Shown: piece after piece, positions 52,273 through 61,583 of the stretch | Numbering within the stretch: position 1 is the stretch's first letter | Layout: every line of letters begins with the position of its first letter | Source of the DNA: an uncultured Prochlorococcus sp. | Lineage (GTDB): Bacteria; Cyanobacteriota; Cyanobacteriia; PCC-6307; Cyanobiaceae | Assembly: GCA_902518475.1 (NCBI GenBank) | Contig: CABYGI010000001.1 | Coordinates: forward strand, 186,001 to 250,000 | Reading direction: 5' to 3' | Length of the DNA stretch: 64,000 bases | Notes under the pieces: model-generated | What the model was told of the DNA's origin: nothing | Databases searched by the model: none | What the model saw: the letters and a program-made list of their open reading frames with translations, nothing else | Program-made: the position numbers and the translations under genes

Positions 52273-53307
52273 ATGCTTTTAAGTCATTTAGTTGATCTAA
52301 TAAAAAAAGGAAATTCAAATTTTATTAGTGCCAATATTTTTGAAGATTTACATATAGATGATGCTGCCTCATTAGATGTTGCAGTTAAACATCAAATATC
52401 TTTTTTAGAAGAAAATAATATCCTTAAAGAAAAATTAAATCAAACTAATGCATCAGCAATAATAACTACTAATAACGATGCAATCGTTAGTGCCCTAAAG
52501 AAACTCAATATATCAAACATAATTGTTAAAAACCCAAGAATTGCATTTGCAGAAGTATTGGATTGTTTATATAAAACTATTAATTTCAAACCAGGAATTC
52601 ACGCTTCAGCGGTTATAGATAAAACAGCAATAATTGGAGCAGATTGCCATATTGGTCCTAATGTATATATTGGAGAAAATACTGTAATTGGTGACAATAA
52701 TCATATTCTTTCTGGAGCATCAATTTTAGGCAATGTTCTAGTAGGAAATAATAATATAATTCATCCAAATTGTGTTATTTACGAAAATACCACTCTAAAA
52801 AATAATTGTGTAATTAATTCAAATTCTGTTATTGGATCAGAGGGATTTGGTTTTATTCCTAAAAATGGCAAATGGGTAAAGATGCCTCAAAAGGGTGGTG
52901 TAAAAATAATGAGTTTTGTTGAAATTGGAACGAATTGTTGTATTGATAGGCCCGCAGTTGGATTTACTTTTATTGATGAGGGAACAAAATTAGATAATTT
53001 AATACAAATAGGTCATGGAGTTAAAATTGGAAAGAATTGTGCATTTGCAGCTCAAGTTGGTATAGCTGGAGGAGCAAATATTGGGGATGGTGTTATTTTG
53101 GCAGGGCAAGTAGGAGTAAATAATAGAGTAAAAGTTGGGAATAATGTCATTGCGAGTTCAAAATGCGGAATCCATTGTGACATAGAAGATGGCAAGGTAA
53201 TTAGTGGTTTCCCCGCGATGGAAAATAAATCATGGCTAAGGAGTTCAAGTATTTTTAAAAAATTACCAGAATTAGCAAAAAAACTTAGACAATTAGATAA
53301 GCAATAA
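52273..53307 (+). CDS. lpxD: UDP-3-O-acylglucosamine N-acyltransferase
   Basis: Adds the second acyl chain in lipid A synthesis. N-terminal uridine-binding domain is followed by a left-handed beta-helix of hexapeptide repeats ('GADCHIGPNVYIGENTVIGD', 'AQVGIAGGANIGDGVILAGQ'). The catalytic His is in 'IQIGHGVKIGKN'. The C-terminal helix ends 'LPELAKKLRQLDKQ'. The 344-residue length is typical. It begins 21 bp after proB and precedes leuB by 29 bp. Confidence 0.95.
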   Translation: MLLSHLVDLIKKGNSNFISANIFEDLHIDDAASLDVAVKHQISFLEENNILKEKLNQTNASAIITTNNDAIVSALKKLNISNIIVKNPRIAFAEVLDCLYKTINFKPGIHASAVIDKTAIIGADCHIGPNVYIGENTVIGDNNHILSGASILGNVLVGNNNIIHPNCVIYENTTLKNNCVINSNSVIGSEGFGFIPKNGKWVKMPQKGGVKIMSFVEIGTNCCIDRPAVGFTFIDEGTKLDNLIQIGHGVKIGKNCAFAAQVGIAGGANIGDGVILAGQVGVNNRVKVGNNVIASSKCGIHCDIEDGKVISGFPAMENKSWLRSSSIFKKLPELAKKLRQLDKQ

Positions 53308-53336
53308 TTTATTGTTCTTAATAAACAAAAATTCAA

Positions 53337-54410
53337 ATGAAGAAATATAAGATAGTTTTATTGTCAGGGGACGGAATTGGACCAGAGATTTCAGAAGTTT
53401 CAAAAAAAGTTTTAAAAAAGCTTTCAAAAAATCATAATTTCGATATTGAGATTATTGAAGAATTATTTGGAGGGATAGCTTATGAAAAATATGGGAGTCC
53501 TGCTCCAGATAAGACACTTGATCAATGCAAAAATAGTGATGCTGTACTTTTAGCATGTGTAGGAGATATTAAATATGACTCTCTTGCAAGAGAATTAAGG
53601 CCCGAAAGTGGATTACTAAAGTTAAGATCCGCCCTAAACCTTTTCGCAAATATCAGGCCTGTCAAAATAAGAAAATCTCTACTAGATGCAAGTACATTAA
53701 AAAAAGAAATCGTTGAGCATGTAGATCTTATTGTTGTAAGAGAATTAATAGGGGGAATTTATTTTGGAAAACCAAGAGGACATATAACAAATACAAAAAT
53801 CCCAAAAGCTTTCAATACGATGGTTTATGATTCGGCCGAGATAGAGAGAATAACAGAAATAGCAATAAAAATTGCTAACCAAAGAAATAAAAAAATATGT
53901 TCTGTTGATAAATCAAACGTTCTTGAGGTTAGTCAATTGTGGAGAGATACAGTTTTAAATATCACCTCAAAGGATAAAAATATATCTCTAAGCAATATGT
54001 ACGTTGATAATGCAGCAATGCAATTAGTTAGAGATCCTGGTCAATTTGATGTAATTTTAACAAGTAATTTATTTGGAGATATTTTAAGCGACTTAGCCGC
54101 AATGTTAACTGGTTCTATTGGTATGCTTCCTTCTGCTTCTCTAAACAATGATGGGCCAGGAATTTTTGAACCGGTTCATGGTTCAGCTCCTGATATAGCT
54201 GGTAAAAACATAGCGAATCCTATTGCAATGCTTTTATCTGCTTCCATGATGTTAAAAATTGGATTAAATGAAGAAGACGCTGCAGAAAATTTAGAAACTG
54301 CCATTGATAAAGTTTTATCAAAAGGATTTAGAACAGCCGATTTAGCTGATGGGTCTTCCGAAGTATTATCTTGCAGTGGAATCGGAGATAAAATAATGGA
54401 TGAAATTTAA
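53337..54410 (+). CDS. leuB: 3-isopropylmalate dehydrogenase
   Basis: NAD-dependent oxidative decarboxylation step of leucine synthesis. Motifs: 'KIVLLSGDGIGPEISEV', 'LRSALNLFANIRPVK', 'VVRELIGGIYFGKPRG', 'VDKSNVLEVSQLWRD', 'VDNAAMQLVRDPGQFD', and 'NLFGDILSDLAAMLTGSIGM', followed by 'EPVHGSAPDIAGK'. The 357-residue length is standard. Confidence 0.97.
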   Translation: MKKYKIVLLSGDGIGPEISEVSKKVLKKLSKNHNFDIEIIEELFGGIAYEKYGSPAPDKTLDQCKNSDAVLLACVGDIKYDSLARELRPESGLLKLRSALNLFANIRPVKIRKSLLDASTLKKEIVEHVDLIVVRELIGGIYFGKPRGHITNTKIPKAFNTMVYDSAEIERITEIAIKIANQRNKKICSVDKSNVLEVSQLWRDTVLNITSKDKNISLSNMYVDNAAMQLVRDPGQFDVILTSNLFGDILSDLAAMLTGSIGMLPSASLNNDGPGIFEPVHGSAPDIAGKNIANPIAMLLSASMMLKIGLNEEDAAENLETAIDKVLSKGFRTADLADGSSEVLSCSGIGDKIMDEI

Positions 54411-54499
54411 AAAAAAATTAATAAATAAAAAAATATTTTTAAGTAAAACATAAAGTTGGCATATGACCTGTCAGAATCATTAGATATTGTTTTTAAAAA

Positions 54500-55396
54500 A
54501 TGTCAAAACGTCATCCAGTAGTTGCTGTAACAGGATCTTCAGGAGCAGGAACAAGTACAGTAAAAAGAGCCTTTGAGCATATTTTTGCCAGAGAAGATAT
54601 TGTTCCCGCAGTTGTAGAAGGTGATAGTTACCACAGATTTGAAAGAATGCCTATGAAAAAAGCGATGGCAGACGCTCTTTCAAAAGGTGAAAATTTCTCT
54701 CATTTTGGTCCCGAGGCTAATCTTTTTGACAAATTAGAAGAACTTTTTAAAATCTATGGTGAAACTGGAGGAGGAAAAAAAAGATATTATCTACATAGTC
54801 TTGAAGAAGCAGAAGAACATAATACAAGACTTGGGACATCCCTAGAACCTGGGCAATTTACTCCATGGGAAGATATTCCTGAGGGAACAGACGTACTTTT
54901 TTATGAAGGTTTGCATGGCGGGGTAGAAGGTGATGGATACAATGTGGCATCCTATGCTGATTTACTTGTTGGCGTTGTTCCGATAACAAATTTAGAGTGG
55001 ATTCAAAAAATTCATAGAGATAACGCAGAAAGAGGTTACTCAGCGGAAACCATTGTGGATACGATATTGAGAAGAATGCCTGATTATATAAATCACATCT
55101 GCCCACAATTCAGCAAAACTGATATTAATTTCCAAAGAATTCCCACAATTGACACTTCAAATCCTTTCATATGCAGAAATATCCCAACTCCTGATGAGAG
55201 CTTTGTGATCATACATTTCAGAAAAGGTGCAAGAGAGAAATGGGGTATTGATTTTCAATACTTGCTTGGAATGATTAACGACTCATTCATGTCAAGTCCA
55301 ACAAGTATCGTTGTAAATGGTGGAAAAATGGGATTCGCAATGGAACTAATTCTCACTCCAATAATTCATAAAATGATTGAGGAGAAAAATAAATAA
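54500..55396 (+). CDS. prk: Phosphoribulokinase, proteobacterial-type (class I)
   Basis: Phosphorylates ribulose-5-phosphate to RuBP, the CO2 acceptor of the Calvin cycle. The P-loop 'TGSSGAGTSTVKRAFEHIF' (residues 11-29), 'VEGDSYHRFERMPMK', 'FYEGLHGG', 'GVVPITNLEWIQKIHRD' and 'SKTDINFQRIPTIDTSNPFI' match the bacterial class I enzyme of purple bacteria (about 290 residues). The plant/beta-cyanobacterial class II form is longer and has redox-regulatory Cys pairs that are absent here. It has its own upstream region of about 90 bp after leuB. Confidence 0.93.
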   Translation: MSKRHPVVAVTGSSGAGTSTVKRAFEHIFAREDIVPAVVEGDSYHRFERMPMKKAMADALSKGENFSHFGPEANLFDKLEELFKIYGETGGGKKRYYLHSLEEAEEHNTRLGTSLEPGQFTPWEDIPEGTDVLFYEGLHGGVEGDGYNVASYADLLVGVVPITNLEWIQKIHRDNAERGYSAETIVDTILRRMPDYINHICPQFSKTDINFQRIPTIDTSNPFICRNIPTPDESFVIIHFRKGAREKWGIDFQYLLGMINDSFMSSPTSIVVNGGKMGFAMELILTPIIHKMIEEKNK

Positions 55397-55535
55397 TAAT
55401 TAGTTTTCGATTATCAACTCATATCATTATTTTTTAACTTTGAGAAGTTTTTAATCTAGAGGATCTCAAATTTTTATATATCTTTCTTGATAAAAGTACC
55501 TTACTTAGATTTAAATAGAAAAAACAGGAAAAGTT

Positions 55536-56417
55536 GTGTCATTAATCGACTGGTTTGCCGCAAGGCGTAAAGATCAATTTGTTGGGAAAGTTTCCCAAGA
55601 TACTGACGAAGGAGATGGTTTGTGGGTTAAATGTTCAGAGTGTTCGCAAGTAGCCTATAGAAAAGACCTAATTTCAAATTTCAATGTTTGTAGTAATTGT
55701 GGACACCACAATAGGATTAATAGCGATGAAAGGATAAATATAATTGCTGATAAAAATTCATTCAAAGAATTTGATAGTTCACTAAGTCCTACAGATCCTT
55801 TGGGTTTTAAAGATAGAAGAGCGTATGCTGATCGAATTAAAGAAAGTCAAGCAGGTACAGGTTTAAGAGATGGAGTCGTAACAGGTATCTGTTCTGTGAA
55901 CTCAATGCCTTTAGCATTAGCTGTTATGGATTTTAGATTTATGGGAGGATCAATGGGTTCAGTAGTTGGTGAAAAAATTACAAGGATAATTGAGAGAGCG
56001 ACTTTGGAAAATTTTCCAATTCTTATTGTTTGCGCATCAGGAGGAGCGAGGATGCAAGAAGGTATGTTAAGTCTCATGCAAATGGCAAAAATATCTGGAG
56101 CACTAAAAAAACATAAAGAGAAAAATCTTCTATATATGCCCTTGTTAACTCATCCAACTACTGGAGGGGTAACAGCCAGCTTTGCGATGTTAGGTGATTT
56201 AATTTTGGCGGAACCTAAAGCACTTATTGGATTTGCTGGAAGAAGGGTTATAGAACAAACATTAAAAGAAAAATTACCCGATAATTTTCAAACAGCTGAA
56301 TATCTACTTGAGCATGGTTTTGTTGATGTAATAGTAAAAAGGAAAGATCTCAAGGATACGCTGACAAAAATTTTAAAAATTCATGGTGTAAAAGAACTTG
56401 CAGAAGCAAATATATAA
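55536..56417 (+). CDS. accD: Acetyl-CoA carboxylase carboxyltransferase subunit beta
   Basis: Beta half of the carboxyltransferase that makes malonyl-CoA for fatty acid synthesis. The N-terminal zinc finger is seen at Cys33, 36, 52 and 55 ('KCSECSQ' ... 'VCSNCGHHN'). The crotonase-like core has '[19 protein letters not shown]', '[20 protein letters not shown]' and '[19 protein letters not shown]'. GTG start. Length 293 is typical of cyanobacteria. Confidence 0.97.
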   Translation: MSLIDWFAARRKDQFVGKVSQDTDEGDGLWVKCSECSQVAYRKDLISNFNVCSNCGHHNRINSDERINIIADKNSFKEFDSSLSPTDPLGFKDRRAYADRIKESQAGTGLRDGVVTGICSVNSMPLALAVMDFRFMGGSMGSVVGEKITRIIERATLENFPILIVCASGGARMQEGMLSLMQMAKISGALKKHKEKNLLYMPLLTHPTTGGVTASFAMLGDLILAEPKALIGFAGRRVIEQTLKEKLPDNFQTAEYLLEHGFVDVIVKRKDLKDTLTKILKIHGVKELAEANI

Positions 56418-56418
56418 A

Positions 56419-56811
56419 ATGAGAATAATTTCTAATTTATTTTATTTTTCTTTAAGCCTTCTACTCTTTATTTTTAACTTTGCCTCATATTCATATGGGA
56501 TAGGAAATGTTGACTGGGTCCTACTAAAAGAGAATGATGATGGGAAAGAATGGCTTGATAAAGGGAGTATTAAGTCGCTCCCAAATGGTGAAATAAGTGT
56601 ATTAACAAAGTTCTTAAAGAATCCAACTAATTCTAATGATGATGGAGAGTTATCACTTTATGTAATGAGAATTAATTGCAATGAAAAAAAGTTCAAAGAT
56701 ACATCAATTAATGGAATTCCTCAATTCAATTCAAAATGGCAAACTTCTAATAATGATGAACTTATAGATGTTGTTATTGAAAATAGCTGTTCAGAGTTTA
56801 CTAATGAATAA
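56419..56811 (+). CDS. Secreted protein, surface-adhesin-E-like
   Basis: Starting at the ATG at 56419 gives 130 residues with a signal peptide (MRIISNLFYFSLSLLLFIFN, cleavage near YSYG). A longer frame adds seven codons overlapping accD. The mature part 'DWVLLKENDDGKEWLDKGSI' and 'YVMRINCNEKKFKD' resembles the adhesin-E/lipoprotein-like beta domain seen in many Gram-negatives. The resemblance is weak and the function unknown. Two Cys may pair. The ATG follows the accD stop by 1 bp. Confidence 0.65.
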   Translation: MRIISNLFYFSLSLLLFIFNFASYSYGIGNVDWVLLKENDDGKEWLDKGSIKSLPNGEISVLTKFLKNPTNSNDDGELSLYVMRINCNEKKFKDTSINGIPQFNSKWQTSNNDELIDVVIENSCSEFTNE

Positions 56812-56813
56812 GA

Positions 56814-57911
56814 ATGAAGACTAAAAATAAAAAATTAAAAATAGCAATTGCTGGACTAGGCTTTGGGAAAAAAGTTCATTTAGAGGCATTAAAAGATTCT
56901 GATCACTTAACTCCTGTAGCAATTTATCATTACGAGAAAAAGCAAAAATCGATAATAGAAAAAGAAACGGGCTTAGATTTTTTTCATAATTGGGAAGACT
57001 TAGTTAAATCTCCAAAAATTGATGGAATTATTATTGCCACTCCTCCTGAATCAAGATTTAAGTTAGCAAAACAAGCTCTAGAGAATAATAAAAATTTGCT
57101 CCTAGAAAAACCCGTTTCAATATCCTCCTCAGAAATTGAAGAGCTTCAGAGAATATCTTTAATTAATAATTTAAGCGTATGTGTTGATTTTGAATATAGA
57201 GCAGTACCTCTTTTCCTTCAGACAAAAAAACTTATTGATGAAAATATTTTAGGAGAAATATATTTAATCAAATTAGATTGGTTAATGGGCAGTAGATCCG
57301 ACCCCAAAAGATCCTGGAATTGGTATTCATTGGAAGAAAAAGGTGGAGGAGTTATTGGCGCTTTAGGTACTCATGCATTCGATATGTTGAATTGGTTTTT
57401 TGGAGAAGCAATAAACGTGTCTGGCAAGTTAGCAACATCAATAAAAAAAAGACCTTTACCTAATTCATCTGATTTAAATGATGTTACGAGTGAAGATGTA
57501 TGTTTAGCCAATATAGAAATATCAAACCACAGCTCGAATCTTATTCCATGTCAGGTATCTTTATCATCAATTTCTAAAAATAGTAGAGGATTTAGTTTAG
57601 AAATATATGGAAGCGAAGGTTCACTAATTCTTAAAAGCGAAAACCAAAAAGATTATGTACATGGTTTTAATTTGAAATATTCAAACAACCAAAATAAAAT
57701 ACAAAACCTAACTGCAGATTCAAGTTTTAATTTTGAAAAAACATGGACTGATGGGAGAATAGCTCCAGTTTTGAGAATTCAAAATTTATGGGCCCAGAGT
57801 ATAATGAATGGAACACCCGTAATCCCAGGCTTATGCGAAGGACTTGCTAGTCATAAAGTTTGCGAAGCCATAAGAGAATCTTCCAAAAGTGGATTGAGTA
57901 TCAAAATTTAA
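56814..57911 (+). CDS. Gfo/Idh/MocA-family oxidoreductase
   Basis: NAD(P)-dependent dehydrogenase, 365 residues. The Rossmann loop 'IAIAGLGFGKKVHLEALKDS' is followed by 'GIIIATPPESRFKLAKQALE' and the active-site Lys motif 'LLLEKPVSISSSEIEEL'. The C-terminal domain has 'GSRSDPKRSWNWYSLEEKGG' and 'LGTHAFDMLNWFFGEA', with a catalytic His. The substrate is not predictable from sequence; sugars or inositols are typical. It starts 2 bp after the secreted protein gene. Confidence 0.9.
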   Translation: MKTKNKKLKIAIAGLGFGKKVHLEALKDSDHLTPVAIYHYEKKQKSIIEKETGLDFFHNWEDLVKSPKIDGIIIATPPESRFKLAKQALENNKNLLLEKPVSISSSEIEELQRISLINNLSVCVDFEYRAVPLFLQTKKLIDENILGEIYLIKLDWLMGSRSDPKRSWNWYSLEEKGGGVIGALGTHAFDMLNWFFGEAINVSGKLATSIKKRPLPNSSDLNDVTSEDVCLANIEISNHSSNLIPCQVSLSSISKNSRGFSLEIYGSEGSLILKSENQKDYVHGFNLKYSNNQNKIQNLTADSSFNFEKTWTDGRIAPVLRIQNLWAQSIMNGTPVIPGLCEGLASHKVCEAIRESSKSGLSIKI

Positions 57912-58014
57912 GGCTATACATTTATAAGTAGCAATTATCACTCGATAAAGTATTGGATTGATTTTATTTTTTTTTCAAATTCTGGAAAAATCAATTGAAC
58001 TGAATTATTAAAGA

Positions 58015-59082
58015 ATGGCTTTAAATTATTACAAAAATGAGCTTAAAGAAAATGCTCAATTACTAGCTTCTAAAGGAAAAGGAATATTAGCGGTAGATGA
58101 ATCCACTAAAACAGTAGGTAAAAGACTCGCTGGAATTGGCGTTGAGAATACTGAAGACAATAGGAAGGCATATAGAGGAATGCTTTTTACTACAGAAGGA
58201 CTTGGCAAATATATAAGTGGAGCAATCCTCTTCGAAGAAACTCTTTATCAGAATCACCAAGATGGCGAGTCAATGGTTAAGAAACTAAATGATTTAGGTA
58301 TTATTCCAGGTATTGAGGTCGATAAGGGCCTAAATCCACTTCCAGGAGGAGGAGATGTAGAAACTTTTTGCTCTGGCCTAGATGGGTTAGTTGAAAGAGC
58401 CGCAAAATATTATGAACAAGGTGCCAGATTTGCAAAGTGGAGAGCAGTTCTGCAAATTACAAATGATGGTTGTCCTTCAAAACTATCAATTCAAGAGAAT
58501 GCTTGGGGATTAGCAAGGTATGCAAGATCAGTTCAAGAATCTGGGTTAGTACCAATTATTGAACCTGAAATCTTAATGGACGGGGACCATACTATTGAAA
58601 AAACTGCTGAAGTTCAAGAAGAGGTAATAAAGCAGGTTTATAGTGCCTGTCAAGCAAATGGAGTTTTTCTAGAAGGCACTCTATTAAAACCTTCTATGAC
58701 TGTTAATGGAGCAGATTGTCCAACAAAGGCTGATCCTATAAAGGTTGCTGAAATGACAATTAGAACTATGGAAAGATGCGTTCCTGCATCTGTTCCTGGA
58801 ATAGTTTTCTTATCAGGAGGGTTAAGCGAAGAAGCTGCTTCTGTTTATCTAAATAATATGAACACTCTTTACAGGAAAGCTTTATGGAATGTTTCATTCT
58901 CCTACGGAAGAGCATTACAGCACTCATGCTTAAAGGCTTGGAAAGGAAGTGACGTTGAAGGGGGGCAAAAAGCATTAATAGCAAGAGCTCAGGCAAACTC
59001 TGAAGCTTCAAAAGGTGCCTATGTAGCAGGATCTCAACCCTCATCTGATGAGCAATTGTTTGTGGCAGGCTATACTAACTAA
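58015..59082 (+). CDS. Fructose-bisphosphate aldolase class I
   Basis: Schiff-base aldolase of 355 residues. 'GKGILAVDESTKTVGKRLAG' is the N-terminal class I signature, 'FAKWRAVLQI' carries Lys141, 'GLVPIIEPEILMDGDH' the catalytic Glu, and 'FLEGTLLKPSMTV' the Schiff-base Lys225. The C-terminus is eukaryote-like ('NSEASKGAYVAGSQPSSDEQ'). It precedes a class II aldolase by 150 bp. Confidence 0.95.
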   Translation: MALNYYKNELKENAQLLASKGKGILAVDESTKTVGKRLAGIGVENTEDNRKAYRGMLFTTEGLGKYISGAILFEETLYQNHQDGESMVKKLNDLGIIPGIEVDKGLNPLPGGGDVETFCSGLDGLVERAAKYYEQGARFAKWRAVLQITNDGCPSKLSIQENAWGLARYARSVQESGLVPIIEPEILMDGDHTIEKTAEVQEEVIKQVYSACQANGVFLEGTLLKPSMTVNGADCPTKADPIKVAEMTIRTMERCVPASVPGIVFLSGGLSEEAASVYLNNMNTLYRKALWNVSFSYGRALQHSCLKAWKGSDVEGGQKALIARAQANSEASKGAYVAGSQPSSDEQLFVAGYTN

Positions 59083-59231
59083 CTAGTAAAAATCCTAAAA
59101 ATATACTCTGGGTCATAAAAATAGTTTCTTTAATTTAGTATTTTGTATATCTAATAACGTGACATTTGATACCTCTTTATACTAAACTCTCGGAAACATA
59201 TGCTTTATATAGCATTTAACTTATTTTAATT

Positions 59232-60305
59232 ATGGCCCTCGTTCCACTAAGACTACTTTTAGATCACGCTGCTGAAAATGGTTACGGTATTCCAGCTTTC
59301 AATGTTAATAACCTTGAACAAGTTCAAGCAATCATGGAAGCAGCATATGAAACTGATAGTCCTGTAATCCTCCAAGCTTCAAGAGGGGCAAGAAATTATG
59401 CAGGAGAAATTTTCTTACGTCATTTAATCCTTGCCGCTACAGAAACATATCCAAATATTCCAGTGGTAATGCACCAAGACCATGGTAATGAGCCATCAAC
59501 ATGCTATTCAGCAGCAATAAATGGTTTCACATCAGTAATGATGGATGGTTCTCTAGAGGCAGATGCAAAAACACCTGCTAGTTACGAATACAATGTCGAA
59601 GTTACTAAAAAAGTTGTAGATTTTGCTCATTCAGTTGGAGTTAGTGTTGAAGGAGAGTTGGGTTGCTTAGGTTCATTAGAAACAGGAAAAGGTGAAGCAG
59701 AAGATGGTCATGGTTTTGAAGGTGAACTTTCTACTGACATGCTTTTGACTGATCCTGAAGAAGCAGCAGATTTTGTCGCTAAAACAAAAGTTGATGCATT
59801 AGCAATCGCTATAGGTACAAGTCATGGTGCTTATAAATTTACAAGAAAACCTACTGGAGAAGTTCTTGCAATAAGCAGAATTGCTGAAATTCATAAAGCA
59901 CTTCCAAATACCCATCTTGTAATGCATGGATCTAGTTCAGTTCCTCAAGAATGGTTGGATATCATTAACAAATATGGCGGTGAAATTCCTCAAACTTATG
60001 GTGTTCCTGTTGAAGAAATTCAAGAGGGAATAAGAAATGGAGTTAGGAAAGTCAACATTGATACTGATAACAGACTTGCTTTTACTGCCGCGGTTAGAGA
60101 GGCAGCATTTGCTGATAAGGCAAACTTCGACCCAAGACATTTCAACAAGCCTGCTAGAAAATACATGAAGCAAGTTTGTCTTGATAGATACAAGCAGTTC
60201 TGGTGCGAAGGTCAAGCAAGTAAGATCAAGCAAAACAGCACTAATTATTTTGCTGATCTTTACGCAAAAGGTGAATTGGATCCAAAAGTAAAAGCTATTG
60301 TTTAA
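59232..60305 (+). CDS. Fructose-bisphosphate aldolase class II (Calvin cycle type)
   Basis: Zinc-dependent aldolase of 357 residues, of the type called CbbA/FbaA that in cyanobacteria also cleaves sedoheptulose bisphosphate. '[20 protein letters not shown]' has catalytic Asp83 and zinc His84. '[20 protein letters not shown]', '[13 protein letters not shown]' and '[13 protein letters not shown]' carry other metal ligands. '[14 protein letters not shown]' is the substrate loop. The codon usage looks like that of a highly expressed gene. A strong terminator follows. Confidence 0.96.
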   Translation: MALVPLRLLLDHAAENGYGIPAFNVNNLEQVQAIMEAAYETDSPVILQASRGARNYAGEIFLRHLILAATETYPNIPVVMHQDHGNEPSTCYSAAINGFTSVMMDGSLEADAKTPASYEYNVEVTKKVVDFAHSVGVSVEGELGCLGSLETGKGEAEDGHGFEGELSTDMLLTDPEEAADFVAKTKVDALAIAIGTSHGAYKFTRKPTGEVLAISRIAEIHKALPNTHLVMHGSSSVPQEWLDIINKYGGEIPQTYGVPVEEIQEGIRNGVRKVNIDTDNRLAFTAAVREAAFADKANFDPRHFNKPARKYMKQVCLDRYKQFWCEGQASKIKQNSTNYFADLYAKGELDPKVKAIV

Positions 60306-60331
60306 TTTCTTCCGAAATTAAATAAAAAAAA

Positions 60332-60356
60332 GGCCTCCAAAATTGGAGGTTTTTTT
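60332..60356. terminator. Bidirectional Rho-independent terminator
   Basis: GGCCTCCA-AAAT-TGGAGGTTTTTTT: a stem of CCTCCA/TGGAGG, seven Ts after it, and a run of eight As before it. It lies between the class II aldolase gene (plus) and purQ (minus), whose stop overlaps the T-run. It can serve both strands. Confidence 0.82.
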
Positions 60357-61020
60357 ATTTCAATATTAATGATTTTAATGTAAAGAGACCATCAGTCCCA
60401 CCAATTGTCTCGTCGCATGCTCGCTCTGGATGAGGCATTAAACCTAGAACATTTCCCCTCTCATTGGTTATGCCTGCTATATCGAATGAGGATCCATTAG
60501 GATTATTTTTATATCTCAAAGCGATCAATTCATTATCTACAAGTTTTTTTAAAGTATCAGAATCACAATGATATCTTCCTTCCCCATGCGCTATTGGCAA
60601 CTTAATAGTTTGTTTTTCATCTCCATTATTAAACCAACCTCCTTTTGAAGAAATGATATCAAGTTCAACATCATCACAGATGAAATTAAGATTTTTATTT
60701 GCAGTAAGGGCACCAGGTAAAAAGCCTGATTCTGTCAAAATTTGAAACCCATTACAAATTCCTAAAACTCTTTTTCCGCTTTTAACAAACTCATCCAAGG
60801 CATTTATTAATGGAGAGAATCTTGCAATTGCGCCGCATCTTAAATAGTCACCATAGCTAAATCCTCCAGGTAAAACTATTGCATCTACATCGCTTAAATC
60901 TGAAGACTCATGCCACAAGTATTTTGTTCTAATGTCTAAACAACCTTCCAATGCCCATGAAACATCACGATCACAATTAGAACCAGGAAAGACAACAATA
61001 CCTACAGTAAAATTATCCAT
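60355..61020 (-). CDS. purQ: Phosphoribosylformylglycinamidine synthase, glutaminase subunit
   Basis: Supplies ammonia to PurL in the fourth step of purine synthesis. A class I glutamine amidotransferase with '[18 protein letters not shown]', '[20 protein letters not shown]', the nucleophile Cys89 in '[15 protein letters not shown]', and the His/Glu pair in '[12 protein letters not shown]'. Length 221 is typical. It is 1 bp downstream of purS. Confidence 0.96.
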   Translation of the reverse strand: MDNFTVGIVVFPGSNCDRDVSWALEGCLDIRTKYLWHESSDLSDVDAIVLPGGFSYGDYLRCGAIARFSPLINALDEFVKSGKRVLGICNGFQILTESGFLPGALTANKNLNFICDDVELDIISSKGGWFNNGDEKQTIKLPIAHGEGRYHCDSDTLKKLVDNELIALRYKNNPNGSSFDIAGITNERGNVLGLMPHPERACDETIGGTDGLFTLKSLILK

Positions 61021-61021
61021 C

Positions 61022-61276
61022 TTATAATTTTTCTAGCGAATACTCATAATCTTCAATAACAGTATTTGCGAATAACCTATCACACAATAAATCAATTTTT
61101 TCTCTTACCTCGTTTTCACCATTACCTTCTATTTTTACCTCAATCATTTTTCCTATACGTAATGATCTTATCCCCTCTGCTCCAAGTTTTACAGAGGCAG
61201 ATTTGGTAGCTTCCCCTGCTGGATCTAAAACTGAGGGTCTTAGTCTTACAAAAACTTTTACTGCAAATTGGTCCAA
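61022..61276 (-). CDS. purS: Phosphoribosylformylglycinamidine synthase subunit PurS
   Basis: The small bridging subunit between PurL and PurQ, 84 residues. '[20 protein letters not shown]', '[19 protein letters not shown]' and '[20 protein letters not shown]' are family blocks. The start is a TTG. It is directly upstream of purQ. Confidence 0.95.
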   Translation of the reverse strand: MDQFAVKVFVRLRPSVLDPAGEATKSASVKLGAEGIRSLRIGKMIEVKIEGNGENEVREKIDLLCDRLFANTVIEDYEYSLEKL

Positions 61277-61373
61277 TTAAAAATTAATTTCTACTAGAAG
61301 ATTAGTTTAAATTTTAATAAAAAGTACTATTGATTAATAAACAAATATTTTTACCATAAGGTTCTCTGAGTTA

Positions 61374-61538
61374 TTAAATGTTTATGTAGCCTCTACCAAA
61401 ACAAACTAAGCAAGTTCTTCTTGAATTTTCATGAGTTTTAAAATTTCCTGCTCCTCCACATTTTGAACATTTTATTTTATCAATTGATGTAACTTCGTCA
61501 GAGATTATTGGTTTTAATACAATTTTTGAATTTTCCAT
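61374..61538 (-). CDS. 54-residue zinc-finger peptide (DnaJ-like CxxCxGxG knuckles)
   Basis: MENSKIVLKPIISDEVTSID, then 'KIKCSKCGGAGNFKTHENSR' and 'RTCLVCFGRGYINI'. The two CxxCxGxG-type knuckles (CSKCGGAG and CLVCFGRG) resemble one zinc-binding module of DnaJ. Such mini-proteins occur in picocyanobacteria without known function. It is downstream of cobW on the same strand with a 45 bp gap. Confidence 0.7.
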   Translation of the reverse strand: MENSKIVLKPIISDEVTSIDKIKCSKCGGAGNFKTHENSRRTCLVCFGRGYINI

Positions 61539-61583
61539 CTTGGGCTGTCTACTGTTTTAGTATCCCGACAGCTAACTATAATG

